A DNA stretch of 64,000 nt from Sneathiella sp. (GCA_017643685.1 JAEPMY010000001.1:20140-84139), one strand, 5' to 3'. Shown: positions 42,475 through 53,705, counted from the stretch's first letter. Numbers and translations: made by a program. The notes: generated by a model from the sequence alone, not told the origin.

Positions 42475-42699
42475 TTAAGCTATTGAACTACACAAACCGT
42501 GATTATGCGATTTTGTGGATGGTTCTCGTTTTCCCTCCCACAGCATTTCATGGAGAGTGAACACCCCGGTCTGCACCAATGGCTCCAGTAAGCCAATTCC
42601 AATCGCAGCCATCAAATTCCCGGTCAGGAAATAGGCCACCATGGTTGCAACCACAATATGCGTTGCACCGTAACTCAACGTTTTCAAAGCAAGTCGCAT
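42475..42699 (-). CDS. DUF2061-family small membrane protein
   Basis: A 74-residue protein with two hydrophobic segments. SYGATHIVVATMVAYFLTGN and the closing LHEMLWEG match the DUF2061 pattern of short membrane proteins. GGAG is well placed before the start at 42699. Function unknown. It lies downstream of katA on the same strand with a 76-base gap, so the two may be cotranscribed under OxyR. Confidence 0.78.
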   Translation of the reverse strand: MRLALKTLSYGATHIVVATMVAYFLTGNLMAAIGIGLLEPLVQTGVFTLHEMLWEGKREPSTKSHNHGLCSSIA

Positions 42700-42775
42700 T
42701 TTCTATCTCCATATCTGTCAGGAAAAGATTGGGGAGACTGGATTACTTCGAGACGGGCCCAGCCTCCCCGGCAGG

Positions 42776-44215
42776 TTAAAGCGTTAGACCAAGCCGGTCC
42801 GCAATCCCCCGCCCGTAAGCCGGATCGGCCTGCAGGAAGTAGCCGATCTGACGGCGAACGATATCTTCAGGCACACCGGTCATGGCATCCGCGATAGTAT
42901 CCATCAGGCGGCTTTGCTCATCCGCTGGCATAATGCGGAACAGTTTACCGGCCTGCGTGAAATCGTCATTACCGTCGCGGTGATCATACCGATCCGCATA
43001 GTCCCCGATTTTCAGAGCTGGTTCTTTATATTCCGGCTGCTCGACCGGACCACCAAAGCTGTTGGGTTCATAATTGACCGACCCGCCGCCATTACTATCA
43101 AAGCGCATGGCGCCATTTCGTTGGTAGTTATGAACAGGGCATTTAGGGGCATTCACCGGCAGTAATTGGTGGTTTGCACCAACCCGATACCGCTGTGCAT
43201 CACCGTATGACAAAATCCGCATCTGCAACATTTTGTCAGGGCTGTGACCGATACCCGGCACCACATTCGCAGGCGTAAAAGCGGCTTGCTCTACTTCCGC
43301 GAAATAGTTTTGCGGATTACGGTTCAGCTCCAACACCCCGACATCAATCAATGGGAATTCTGCATGAGGCCAGACTTTAGTCAGGTCAAACGGATTAAAA
43401 TCAACTTCTTCCGCCTGCTGTTCGGTCATTACCTGAATTTTGAAATTCCAGCGCGGGAAATCGCCATCCTCAATCGCATTGAACAAATCCCGCTGATGAC
43501 TTTCGCGATCCTCTCCGATCAGTTTTGCCACCTGCTCATTAGAGTTGGTTTTCTGCCCTTGCGCCGTTTTGAAATGGAACTTCACCCAAACGCGCTCATT
43601 TTCATCATTAATGAGGCTGTACGTGTGAGAGCCGTATCCGTTCATGTGACGATAGGAAGCTGGCTGCCCCCGGTCAGACATCAGGATTGTAATCTGGTGC
43701 AGCGCCTCTGGTGAGTGAGACCAGAAGTCCCACTGCATGGTGCCATCCCGCAGATTTGTGCGCGGATCGCGCTTCTGGCTGTGAATGAAGTCCATGAATT
43801 TATAGGGGTCGCGCACAAAGAAAACAGGCGTGTTATTTCCGACAATGTCCCAGTTCCCTTCTTCTGTATAAAGCTTCAAGGCAAATCCGCGTACATCTCG
43901 CTCCGCATCGGCGGCACCCATTTCACCCGCAACCGTCGAAAAACGCAGGAAGGCTTCTGTTTCAGCGCCTTTTTGAAGCGCCTTTGCTTTTGTATATTTA
44001 CTGATATCACCTGTGATGGTGAGCTTTCCAAACGCCCCGGAGCCTTTGGCATGTACCACCCGTTCTGGAATACGTTCGCGGTTAAAGTGGGCATGCTTTT
44101 CAAACAGCTGCCAATCCTGGGCCAGCAAAGGGCCACGAGGTCCCGCGGTCAGGCTGTTTTGGTTATCCCCAACCGGGGCACCGTTTGATGATGTCATAAA
44201 TGGGTATTTGCTCAT
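42776..44215 (-). CDS. katA: Haem catalase (clade 3 KatA type)
   Basis: A 479-residue monofunctional catalase that converts hydrogen peroxide to water and oxygen. The distal His region is in [18 protein letters not shown], the distal Asn in [12 protein letters not shown], and the proximal haem Tyr in [12 protein letters not shown]. The small size fits the NADPH-binding small-subunit group. An AAAGGAGATAACA ribosome site precedes ATG 44215. The divergent oxyR gene strongly suggests peroxide induction. Confidence 0.97.
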   Translation of the reverse strand: MSKYPFMTSSNGAPVGDNQNSLTAGPRGPLLAQDWQLFEKHAHFNRERIPERVVHAKGSGAFGKLTITGDISKYTKAKALQKGAETEAFLRFSTVAGEMGAADAERDVRGFALKLYTEEGNWDIVGNNTPVFFVRDPYKFMDFIHSQKRDPRTNLRDGTMQWDFWSHSPEALHQITILMSDRGQPASYRHMNGYGSHTYSLINDENERVWVKFHFKTAQGQKTNSNEQVAKLIGEDRESHQRDLFNAIEDGDFPRWNFKIQVMTEQQAEEVDFNPFDLTKVWPHAEFPLIDVGVLELNRNPQNYFAEVEQAAFTPANVVPGIGHSPDKMLQMRILSYGDAQRYRVGANHQLLPVNAPKCPVHNYQRNGAMRFDSNGGGSVNYEPNSFGGPVEQPEYKEPALKIGDYADRYDHRDGNDDFTQAGKLFRIMPADEQSRLMDTIADAMTGVPEDIVRRQIGYFLQADPAYGRGIADRLGLTL

Positions 44216-44296
44216 TGTTATCTCCTTTGCTTACACCCGAATGGCTTTCCCCGTTCGGTGAAGTGAAGATATGAATTTTCATGTGTTTGGTAAAAT

Positions 44297-44341
44297 GATA
44301 TAAACTGATAACTGTGTTTGATTTTTCCGAACAATTATCAG
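44297..44341. promoter_or_regulatory. Candidate OxyR-binding region in the katA-oxyR spacer
   Basis: GATA occurs at 44297-44300 and 44307-44310, ten bases apart, and CTGATAA (44305-44311) is mirrored by TTATCAG (44335-44341). This lies just ahead of the oxyR start and fits the helical spacing expected for an OxyR tetramer site, though it is not an exact consensus. Confidence 0.45.
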
Positions 44342-44356
44342 AGGCGAAAAATAAAA

Positions 44357-45259
44357 ATGCTGCATCTACCAAGCTTAAAACAGCTTCAATATCTGATGGC
44401 GTTAGAAGAGACCGGCCATTTTGGCAAAGCCGCCTCCCAGTGCAATGTCACACCCTCCACCCTCAGCAGCAGCATCAAAGAATTAGAAGAGACGTTAGGC
44501 GTTCAACTAGCCGAACGAAATAACCGATCCGTCATGATGACTGCGCTCGGGTTGGAGATTACAAACCGTGCCCGCGCCCTTATCCAAGATGCCGAAGCCA
44601 TTATGGAAATCGCCAAAGCGGCGAGCCGCACACCTTTGAGCGGGAAAATGACCCTTGGTGTCATCCCAACCATAGGGCCTTATCTGTTACCAAAGGTTCT
44701 ACCTGCGCTAAAAACCACCTATCCCGATTTGCAGCTGTATCTTATTGAGGACCAGACTGAACAGTTGATCACCCGCCTGAAACGGGGTGAAATTGATGCT
44801 GCATTGCTCGCGCTTCCTTATGAAATGGAGGGGGTGAGCACCGCATTTATGTTCAATGATTACTTCCAGTTCGCAGCAAATGCCAATCACAGCCTAGCAC
44901 GCCAAAAGTCAGTTACGCTTGAGGAGCTTGCAGAGAGCGACCTTTTGCTGCTGGCGGAGGGGCATTGTCTGCGTGAACATGCCCTGGAAGCCTGCCAGTT
45001 ACCGCCACGCGCGCAAGCTGATAACTTTGCCGCCACAAGCCTACCTACATTAATCCAGATGGTGATCGCTAATATGGGGGTGACATTGCTCCCCACTCTT
45101 GCTGCGGGTTCACTGGCAAGCGGTGCAGAAAATCTATTCCTATGCCCACTGGATCCCCCTGCTTATCGGGAAATCGGGCTGGCGTGGCGGCAGGCCTCTC
45201 ACCGAACAGATGAGTTTCACCTCCTCGCGGCGGCCTTAACCCCAAATGAGGTTTCTTAA
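44357..45259 (+). CDS. oxyR: Hydrogen peroxide-sensing regulator OxyR
   Basis: A 300-residue LysR-type regulator. The HTH reads LKQLQYLMALEETGHFGKAA. The two redox Cys are visible in EGHCLREHALEAC, with the eight-residue spacing of Cys199 and Cys208 in E. coli. ATG 44357 begins the family N-terminus; the longer frame from 44318 would cross the operator. It is divergent from katA. Its stop codon overlaps that of the convergent cbiZ. Confidence 0.95.
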   Translation: MLHLPSLKQLQYLMALEETGHFGKAASQCNVTPSTLSSSIKELEETLGVQLAERNNRSVMMTALGLEITNRARALIQDAEAIMEIAKAASRTPLSGKMTLGVIPTIGPYLLPKVLPALKTTYPDLQLYLIEDQTEQLITRLKRGEIDAALLALPYEMEGVSTAFMFNDYFQFAANANHSLARQKSVTLEELAESDLLLLAEGHCLREHALEACQLPPRAQADNFAATSLPTLIQMVIANMGVTLLPTLAAGSLASGAENLFLCPLDPPAYREIGLAWRQASHRTDEFHLLAAALTPNEVS

Positions 45260-45906
45260 ATCGGACAGTTTGTAATCCAATCCTGCACACAGGCAGAAAC
45301 CGCCTGATACGCAGCACGGCCAATTGCCTCTCCTTGCGGGGTGTGAAGGCCAGTGTAATTCTCTTCCCCGACCGGGGCCGCGATGGCAACACAATCAGTG
45401 CCGGTCCCTGTCGCAATGCCCGTTGGTAGCTTGACTCCAGCTTCGATCACTGCGGTGGTGCGGGCTTCTGTAATGATGGAAGATGCCTCAAGCAGGCCAA
45501 TCTGACTTAGCGGCTGATTTGTTATCACTGCCACGTTAATCGTGCCCCACATCTGCTTCTGCTCGTCTGGGGTTAGACGACTCCCGACCCGTTCCAGATT
45601 AGACAAACCAACCGTTGCGATGGCCACCGCGCTGATTTCATCTACTGTCACTTCTGCGGTCTGATAGGTTCGCACATTCCGGGAGGTAAGCATCACAACA
45701 GCATTGCTTGCCCCGATGCCTGCAACTTCAGCGCCCAGCCATTCAGCAACATCAACATCTACCGACAGGTCTGAATTGCGCACCTCTCTCCACAGGATTT
45801 GATCCGTCATGACAAATCCCGGCCGATGCACGGCCCAACTTAAAACTTGCATATTCTGCTGAAGCTTAATGGATAACCACGGCCAATTCAGAGAGATGTT
45901 CAACAT
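45256..45906 (-). CDS. cbiZ: Adenosylcobinamide amidohydrolase CbiZ
   Basis: A 216-residue enzyme that removes the aminopropanol side chain from adenosylcobinamide (or pseudo-B12 relatives) so that cobyric acid can be reused in B12 remodelling. The TSRNVRTYQT segment, the GIATGTGTDCVAIAAP block and the GLHTPQGEAIGRAAYQAV ending are typical of CbiZ. The start at 45906 is the first ATG; a TTG three codons earlier is possible. No other cobalamin gene is near and no B12 riboswitch is seen upstream. Confidence 0.85.
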   Translation of the reverse strand: MLNISLNWPWLSIKLQQNMQVLSWAVHRPGFVMTDQILWREVRNSDLSVDVDVAEWLGAEVAGIGASNAVVMLTSRNVRTYQTAEVTVDEISAVAIATVGLSNLERVGSRLTPDEQKQMWGTINVAVITNQPLSQIGLLEASSIITEARTTAVIEAGVKLPTGIATGTGTDCVAIAAPVGEENYTGLHTPQGEAIGRAAYQAVSACVQDWITNCPI

Positions 45907-46204
45907 CGTTTTCAAAGACCTATCATCTGCAGGCCCATGACCAACTTTATTTTTATTTTCATTTAAACGTTATTCCATAAAAGCGGACGCCCGATAAATA
46001 CCCAAAAGGATATAGAGGGTCAACGCAGCGCCATGCCCCACATCAATATTAGTGATCCGGAAAACCACCCCATCTGTATAAGCTTCAAATTGTTTGATAT
46101 CGACCAATTTTCCAAGCGGGATTCATAGTTAGTTAAGAGAAATTGATTAGTTTCTGTGCTTATAAAGAAGAATCTTTTTTGTAGCTTAAGGTTAGCTGTC
46201 GCAC

Positions 46205-48292
46205 ATGTATGAAGTTGTCTCCTGTTTAACAAATGAGCATGATCATTATCATGTGTTGATTGCGGTTATATTGTGCGTCTTTGGTTGTCTGGTGACTGGA
46301 CGCCTATTTATTCGCACAAAACGAAATTCTAGCTTCATTCATAGTCTTCATTGGGTCTTTCTGTCTGCCGTTGTCGGCGGATGTACCATTTGGGCTACTC
46401 ACTTCGTTGCAATGATCGGCTATCAGCCGTTGGTTGATCACGCCTATGACCCGCTGTTAACCCTATCTTCTCTGTTCCTTGCGATTGTGATGTCCTTTAT
46501 TGGCTTTGCATTGGCAGCATCTACACAACGCAGTTTCCTCATTGAAATTGGTGGCGCTATCCTGGGGGCGGGGATTGCATCCATGCACTTCCTTGGGATG
46601 AAAGCTTTTATTGTGGCAGGAGATAAGGCTTGGGACCCCGCACTTGTGAATGCCTCTATTTTCTTCAGCTTATTTTTTGGTGCCCTTGCGTTCAACCGCA
46701 TGGCCCGTCCTGTCACTCGTTTTTGTCGCTATGGCGGTATTATTGCTCTGATCATTGGTATTGCCCTCACCCACTTTACGGCGATGGGCGCCCTGACAAT
46801 TTATCCAAACCCAACATTGTTTGTTCCGCCATCCATGCTGCCAGATACAATGCTGATTATTGGTGTTGTCAGCTTGATTGCTCTGGTTATTGGCTCCGGT
46901 CTCTCCGTTCATCTTCTGGACAATCGTCAGCAGACCGAAACACAGCAATTCTTCCGCCACCTGTCTCAGCATGATGCCCTAACCGGTCTGCCGCATTACC
47001 ATTATCTTCTGTCAAAGCATGAAGATCGTCTTCAAGATATGCCAGAAGATAGCAATCAGATTGCGGTCATCAAGGTAGAGCTGTCAGGTCTTGAGCAAGT
47101 TCGCACCGTTCATGGACCTGCTGTGTCAGATGCCATCGTTAAGGTCATCGCCGAACGCTTGAATAACATTACGGGCCCTAACGAGATTATTGCCCGCGGT
47201 CGCCAGGACCGGCTGGTTGCCGTCAAAGCGGAAATCATCAATGAGCAGCAGCTTGATAACTTTATCACGCGCCTGCAAGGTGAGTTTACAGACCCTGTGT
47301 CCGTTATGGGGCATGTGGTTACCGTAGACTTTAAAGCGGGTGCGACGCTTTTCCCACAGGATACATCTGCACCGGAACAAATTCTGGGTCACGCAGAAAT
47401 GGCACTGAACCGGGCGTTGCAATCCCACACCAAAGCCATTGAGTTTTACGATCCAAAAATTGACGAATCTCACCGCTCTCGTAATGCGCTCTCAATGGAG
47501 TTGCGCCACGCGATTGAACGCGATGAGCTTGAGCTCTATTACCAACCACAAATCGATGTGATGTCAGGTAACCTGATCGGGTTTGAAGTTCTTATTCGTT
47601 GGATCCACCCAGAGCGGGGCATGGTCTCCCCTGTGGATTTCATTCCAATTGCTGAAGAAACCGGTTTGATCACGCCAATTGGTGAATGGGTCCTACACAC
47701 AGCCTGTAGAGAAGCCGCTAGCTGGAAAAACCCGTATAAGATTGTGGTAAACGTTGCCCCTGCTCAACTCGCACGCGGCGACCTACCCCATATCATTCTG
47801 GATATTCTGGGAGAGACTGGCCTTGATGCAAAACGGCTGGAACTGGAAATTACAGAGACCAGTATTATTGAAGACCATAACCACACCTTGTCGATCGTGC
47901 GCCAGCTGAAACAGCTTGGTATCAGTATTGCCATGGACGATTTTGGAACGGGTTACTCCTCTCTGTCCATGTTGCAATCCTTCCCGTTCGACAAGATTAA
48001 GATCGACCGCTCCTTTATCAGTGGTGTTCGGGATAATCCACAATCTGCTGCGATCTCTCGGGCGACAATCGTTCTGGCGGATGGTCTGCAGATCAAGACA
48101 CTTGCCGAAGGCGTGGAAGATGAGAATGACCTCAGCTTCCTGCAAGAGCACGGCTGTCAGGAAGCCCAAGGCTATTTCTTCGGAAAGCCCGTCCCGGTTC
48201 AGGAAATCCGTGACATCGTCAATGCTGATTTAGAAGACCAGAATGACGAAGATGGCGGAAAAGTCTTTCAACTATCGAACCTAAGACGATGA
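46205..48292 (+). CDS. MHYT-GGDEF-EAL membrane protein, likely cyclic di-GMP phosphodiesterase
   Basis: A 695-residue protein. Seven membrane helices (about 15-235) include three MHYT-type motifs: ATHFVAM (His66), SMHFLGM (His128) and LTHFTAM (His190), thought to bind copper and sense gases. The GGDEF domain (about 250-415) is degenerate, with GRQDR at 332-336. The EAL domain (about 430-680) keeps key residues as EVLIR (461), the MDDFGTGYSS loop and KIDRSFI. It should break down cyclic di-GMP and has probably lost cyclase activity. A T-rich hairpin ends the gene. Confidence 0.92.
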   Translation: MYEVVSCLTNEHDHYHVLIAVILCVFGCLVTGRLFIRTKRNSSFIHSLHWVFLSAVVGGCTIWATHFVAMIGYQPLVDHAYDPLLTLSSLFLAIVMSFIGFALAASTQRSFLIEIGGAILGAGIASMHFLGMKAFIVAGDKAWDPALVNASIFFSLFFGALAFNRMARPVTRFCRYGGIIALIIGIALTHFTAMGALTIYPNPTLFVPPSMLPDTMLIIGVVSLIALVIGSGLSVHLLDNRQQTETQQFFRHLSQHDALTGLPHYHYLLSKHEDRLQDMPEDSNQIAVIKVELSGLEQVRTVHGPAVSDAIVKVIAERLNNITGPNEIIARGRQDRLVAVKAEIINEQQLDNFITRLQGEFTDPVSVMGHVVTVDFKAGATLFPQDTSAPEQILGHAEMALNRALQSHTKAIEFYDPKIDESHRSRNALSMELRHAIERDELELYYQPQIDVMSGNLIGFEVLIRWIHPERGMVSPVDFIPIAEETGLITPIGEWVLHTACREAASWKNPYKIVVNVAPAQLARGDLPHIILDILGETGLDAKRLELEITETSIIEDHNHTLSIVRQLKQLGISIAMDDFGTGYSSLSMLQSFPFDKIKIDRSFISGVRDNPQSAAISRATIVLADGLQIKTLAEGVEDENDLSFLQEHGCQEAQGYFFGKPVPVQEIRDIVNADLEDQNDEDGGKVFQLSNLRR

Positions 48293-48306
48293 CATCATCA
48301 TCTCTC

Positions 48307-48337
48307 AAAAAAGGCTGCCTTTCCGGCAGCCTTTTTT
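48307..48337. terminator. Bidirectional terminator between the EAL gene and dctM
   Basis: GGCTGCC (48313-48319) and GGCAGCC (48325-48331) with A- and T-runs at either side. It can end both the EAL transcript and the leftward TRAP operon. Confidence 0.92.
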
Positions 48338-48339
48338 AT

Positions 48340-49602
48340 TTAGTCAATCAACCAAGTCACTAAGCCGGGCTGCCAACTGATCAGCAACAGCGCAACAACA
48401 GTCGTCAGCAGAAATGGAACAAGTGCCTTAAACAGGGCGCCCGGCTTCACCCCGGTCATCGCTGTCGTCACAAATAGCCCCGCCCCGACAGGTGGCGTCA
48501 ACAGACCCAGCACCAGATTGATACAGATCACCACACCGAAATGATAGGGATCTATCCCATAGTTCTGCTGCGCGATAGGGAGCAGGATTGGTACCACCAG
48601 GATCAAGGCGGCAATACCATCCAAAATCATCCCGACGAACAACAGCGCCAGATTAACGAGCAGCAAAAAGACCAATGGATCTTGTGTAATCTCAACCAGC
48701 TGCGCGGCGAGGTTTTGCGGCACTTGTTCGTAAATGATGATCCATCCAAACAAATTGGCCGTCGCTACAATAAACACCACGATTGATGTGTTGATACCAG
48801 TTCTTAAAAGGACCTTTGGCATCTGTTCAAACTTCAGTTCCTTATAGAAGAAACGTCCCAGAATAAATGCGACCACAGACGCCACGGCCGCAGATTCCGT
48901 TGGTGTCGTAAATCCTGCCAGAATACCACCGACAATCACCACCGGGATCAATAAGGTTGGTGCGCCCATCAGAAGAGAGGATTTCACCTCTTTTACTGTT
49001 TTCTTCTCTCCAACCGGGTAGTTGTATTTTCGACCCAGGAAGGCAATGGCGACAAAGAAACCAAAAGACATGATCAGCCCCGGGATAATCCCCGCGATAA
49101 ACATATCCCCGATGGCGATCTGCGCCAGCACCCCATAAATAACAAACAGCATGGATGGCGGAATAATCGGTGACAAAAGACCACCCGCAGCCGTTGTCGC
49201 CGCCGCAAAAGACCGATCATAGCCCTTCGCTTCCATCTCCGGCACCATGGCGCGGGACATGATCGCAATCTGGGCTGCTGCCGATCCGATGATGGACGCC
49301 ATCATCATATTTACGATCAGGTTAATATAGGCAAGACCGCCCCTCACCCGACCAATAAAGACACTGGCAAATCCAATCAGACGCTTTGTAAGGCCGCCCT
49401 CATTCATCAACTCACCGGCGAGCATGAAAAGCGGGACAGCCAACAAGCCATAACTTTGCACCCCGGAAAATAGCTGCTGCGCATAAGATTGCAGCAACAC
49501 CGTCTGACCGGAGTAGAAAATATAGAAAAGAGCTGAAACCGCGAGCACGAGGGCAATCGGCAATCCCATCATCAATATTACGAAAAAGACGAGACCAACC
49601 AT
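48340..49602 (-). CDS. dctM: TRAP transporter large permease DctM
   Basis: A 420-residue membrane protein with about 12 helices, the ion-coupled channel part of a TRAP transporter. SYGLLAVPLFMLAGELMNEG and the SPIIPPSMLFVIYGVLA segment are family hallmarks. It overlaps dctQ by one base and is the last gene of the operon. The substrate is set by DctP. Confidence 0.95.
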   Translation of the reverse strand: MVGLVFFVILMMGLPIALVLAVSALFYIFYSGQTVLLQSYAQQLFSGVQSYGLLAVPLFMLAGELMNEGGLTKRLIGFASVFIGRVRGGLAYINLIVNMMMASIIGSAAAQIAIMSRAMVPEMEAKGYDRSFAAATTAAGGLLSPIIPPSMLFVIYGVLAQIAIGDMFIAGIIPGLIMSFGFFVAIAFLGRKYNYPVGEKKTVKEVKSSLLMGAPTLLIPVVIVGGILAGFTTPTESAAVASVVAFILGRFFYKELKFEQMPKVLLRTGINTSIVVFIVATANLFGWIIIYEQVPQNLAAQLVEITQDPLVFLLLVNLALLFVGMILDGIAALILVVPILLPIAQQNYGIDPYHFGVVICINLVLGLLTPPVGAGLFVTTAMTGVKPGALFKALVPFLLTTVVALLLISWQPGLVTWLID

Positions 49603-50159
49603 CAGATCACCTCCGGTGCCGCAGACGGCACTTTAAGCAGGCGTTCTGCAAAATTGGTGAAGGCATGCCAGGTCATCGTGATGGCCACAATCGGAATGAT
49701 CAGCCAAATCCAAAACTTTGGAATACCAAGAGTGTTGGTTGGCTCTTCATAGATGAAATTGAAACTGTCAGCAGAGAAAGCCGCCAAATCGAAATCTACT
49801 GCGATCAGGGTCAACGGATCATACCAGATATAAGAAAGCCATATCAGCGTCGCGGAGAATGCCAGCACCATAAAATCAACGATCAGCGCAAGTACTGCTT
49901 TGATGTTGGTGGGCAGCACCTCATCCAAGATTGTAACTGCGATCCCTTTACGAAGACGCACAATCATGGAGGCCCCGATCATCACCATCCAGATCATGGC
50001 ATAGATCGCCAGCTCATCCACCCAGTAGAGAGCATAATCCACGGAACGGGTGACCACGTTTAACAGGATCAACCCTGTCACCGCAGCCGCCAGAAAAATC
50101 AACAGCGCCTTTTCAATGGCGAGTATCCCGGCAGAGACTTTCTGAAATACAGCTAACAT
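49602..50159 (-). CDS. dctQ: TRAP transporter small permease DctQ
   Basis: A 185-residue protein with four membrane helices, the small permease of the TRAP system. WVDELAIYAMIWMVMIGAS is typical of DctQ, as is RKGIAVTILDEVLP. A longer loop (about 115-140) separates helices three and four than in many homologues. It lies between dctP, after a strong hairpin, and dctM. Confidence 0.92.
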   Translation of the reverse strand: MLAVFQKVSAGILAIEKALLIFLAAAVTGLILLNVVTRSVDYALYWVDELAIYAMIWMVMIGASMIVRLRKGIAVTILDEVLPTNIKAVLALIVDFMVLAFSATLIWLSYIWYDPLTLIAVDFDLAAFSADSFNFIYEEPTNTLGIPKFWIWLIIPIVAITMTWHAFTNFAERLLKVPSAAPEVI

Positions 50160-50191
50160 AAAATGAACCTAAACCCATGTTCCAAAACAAA

Positions 50192-50228
50192 ATCAAGCCG
50201 CCTCAAACTGGATTTGCGGCGGCTTGAT
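50192..50228 (-). terminator. Partial terminator or stabilising hairpin between dctP and dctQ
   Basis: ATCAAGCCGCC (50192-50202) and GGCGGCTTGAT (50218-50228) form an 11-base stem, followed on the minus strand by TTTTGTTTT. Within a TRAP operon this would let DctP be made in excess over the permeases. Confidence 0.7.
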
Positions 50229-50248
50229 CCTGAAATCCGATTAAGGAA

Positions 50249-51824
<1,576 letters not shown>

Positions 51825-51931
51825 AAAAACTCCCATTTCCATTCATTATTTTCAAAAAGGCTATGCGGATCTGGATAGTTGTTCAACAAAATTAGCTTTA
51901 ATTTGGTATTCGTTTTTGAAATAACAAAAGC

Positions 51932-52885
51932 ATGATCGATCGAAATAGACATATCAAAATCGCCGAGCGGGTTTCCACCCGATTGAAGCTGAAACAGCTT
52001 CGCCTACTGGTGTCCGTGGCGGAACATTCCAGCATCCTGCACGCGGCCAAAGAGCTGAATATATCTCAGCCAGCAGCGACAAAACTTATCAAGGATCTGG
52101 AAACGGATTTTGGTGTCATTCTATTCAACAGAACCAATAAAGGTGTTATTCCAACCACTTACGGCAACGCCCTCATCCGTCATGGCAAGCTTATCCTGAC
52201 GCAAATTTCAAACGCAGCGCAGGAGCTTGATAATCTGAACGAAGGGCTTGGCGGTCGTATCGTCGTCGGCACATTGCTGGCGGCTTCCGCAAAGCTGCTG
52301 CCTAGAACCATTGCCCGCATTCACGCTGCACGCCCAAACGTCAATATCGTTATTCGCGAAGGAACCAATGATATTCTGATGCCCGCCCTGCAGACAGGGG
52401 ATGTAGACCTGGTGCTCGGGCGCCTGACTGAATATCGCCACCGCAAACATATTATTCAGGAACAGCTACTCGAAGAAGACTTCTGTGTTGTCGGACGGGC
52501 GGGCCACCCTCTCATCCAAAAGGCCGGTAAGGTCGGATATGCCGATTTAAAAGATTATGGTTGGATCTTACCGCCAAGCGATACAACTCTCCGCCGCCAG
52601 CTTGAAAAAGAGTTTATGGATAACGGCCATACCCCCCCGGAAAATGCAGTAGAGTCAGTTTCGTTCCTGACCAACCGGGAACTGATCAAGTTATCTGACA
52701 TGCTCTGCGCCATGCCCCTTCATGTGATTGAGGAGGAATTGAACAACGGCACGTTGGTAGAGATCAAAACCCCGATCCAGCATTCTTTCAGCTCCGTCGG
52801 GGTTTCTTACCGGCGGGAGGGTGGGCTCTCCCCGGCGGCAGAGGCCTTTCTGGAAGAGCTAAAACTCACCGCCAAAGAAATTTAA
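51932..52885 (+). CDS. LysR-family regulator of the aromatic/TRAP locus
   Basis: A 317-residue LysR-type regulator with an HTH (LKLKQLRLLVSVAEHSSILH, then SQPAATKLIKDLE) placed about 20 residues further in than usual. The effector domain resembles the GbpR/PcaQ group, often involved in aromatic or sugar catabolism. No Shine-Dalgarno is seen ahead of ATG 51932; an ATAACAAA element lies in its place. It stands divergent from the dioxygenase-TRAP operon and is the natural candidate for its control. Confidence 0.88.
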   Translation: MIDRNRHIKIAERVSTRLKLKQLRLLVSVAEHSSILHAAKELNISQPAATKLIKDLETDFGVILFNRTNKGVIPTTYGNALIRHGKLILTQISNAAQELDNLNEGLGGRIVVGTLLAASAKLLPRTIARIHAARPNVNIVIREGTNDILMPALQTGDVDLVLGRLTEYRHRKHIIQEQLLEEDFCVVGRAGHPLIQKAGKVGYADLKDYGWILPPSDTTLRRQLEKEFMDNGHTPPENAVESVSFLTNRELIKLSDMLCAMPLHVIEEELNNGTLVEIKTPIQHSFSSVGVSYRREGGLSPAAEAFLEELKLTAKEI

Positions 52886-52901
52886 CCGGTTAAATATGCG
52901 T

Positions 52902-53696
52902 TTAGCTGATGATCTTGGCCTGCCGTCTTTGAATGGCCGCCACCAAACTCATTGCCGTGAGCGCAGAAGATTTCGGGTTTTCTGGAAGGGCGCTCCCCTC
53001 AATACGGAAAGCAAAAGATCCAAAAGCCCCCTCCACTTCTATCTCGTGGATGTTTTTCTGAACTGTTGGATCCGCGTAGAGTTTGACCTTTGTCTCGCTC
53101 ATACCGATCCCACTCATGGCGATAGTTGCGGCAACATTGGCATTTTTCGGATAGAGGCTGGCAGCTTCGCGCGCCGTTCCCTCAAAATGAATAGCCGGGG
53201 CAACAAGACTGTCCAGATCAATCACCTCTTCCGCCCGTGATCCCTTCCACCCTGCCGGTTTTTTGCGGCCGATATATGTGACAGAGGTAAGACCACCCAC
53301 GGCAGCGGCATTTAACGCATCCATCGCGCCTATTGCCCCCGTTGCAAAATGTAGAACCGCTCCACTTTCATCCGTAATCTTAGCAAGCTTTTGAGCATCT
53401 TCCTCATTCGCCATCACACCGGAGGAGACGGAAACCACATCAACGCCTGCCGCCAATACATCAAACACATGTTGGCGGAAGGCTTCATGTCCCCCGGCTT
53501 CCAACACAAGGTCAACTGTCTCCTGGATATCAGAAAATTTAGTGACGGCTTTGACATCACCCCCAATTTGAGCGCTCGCAACCTCTTGCCGCCCCTCGCG
53601 GCAAAGAACATACGAGATTTGCACCCCGTGCATTTCCTGAATTTTCCGAGCTGCAAAAGCCGCAATTGCGCCGTATCCGATAATGGCCAGTTTCAT
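52902..53696 (-). CDS. nadX: Aspartate dehydrogenase (NadX-like)
   Basis: A 264-residue NAD(P)-dependent enzyme that interconverts L-aspartate and iminoaspartate. The Rossmann start LAIIGYGAIAAFAA, the FATGAIGAMDALNAAA segment and YPKNANVAATIAMSGIG block are diagnostic. Iminoaspartate is the precursor of quinolinate in NAD synthesis, but no nadA or nadC is adjacent. Its position inside a catabolic locus with a dioxygenase that also leads to quinolinate is suggestive. It is convergent with the LysR gene and divergent from the Mo hydroxylase gene. Confidence 0.9.
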   Translation of the reverse strand: MKLAIIGYGAIAAFAARKIQEMHGVQISYVLCREGRQEVASAQIGGDVKAVTKFSDIQETVDLVLEAGGHEAFRQHVFDVLAAGVDVVSVSSGVMANEEDAQKLAKITDESGAVLHFATGAIGAMDALNAAAVGGLTSVTYIGRKKPAGWKGSRAEEVIDLDSLVAPAIHFEGTAREAASLYPKNANVAATIAMSGIGMSETKVKLYADPTVQKNIHEIEVEGAFGSFAFRIEGSALPENPKSSALTAMSLVAAIQRRQAKIIS

Positions 53697-53705
53697 AGGT
53701 CCGCC

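Noticed and set aside
45907..46204. Cobalamin riboswitch before cbiZ
   Set aside because: No B12-box-like sequence is found on the cbiZ strand in the spacer.
46020..46232. 70-codon minus-strand gene between cbiZ and the EAL gene
   Set aside because: No ribosome site or family features; it overlaps the start of the EAL gene.
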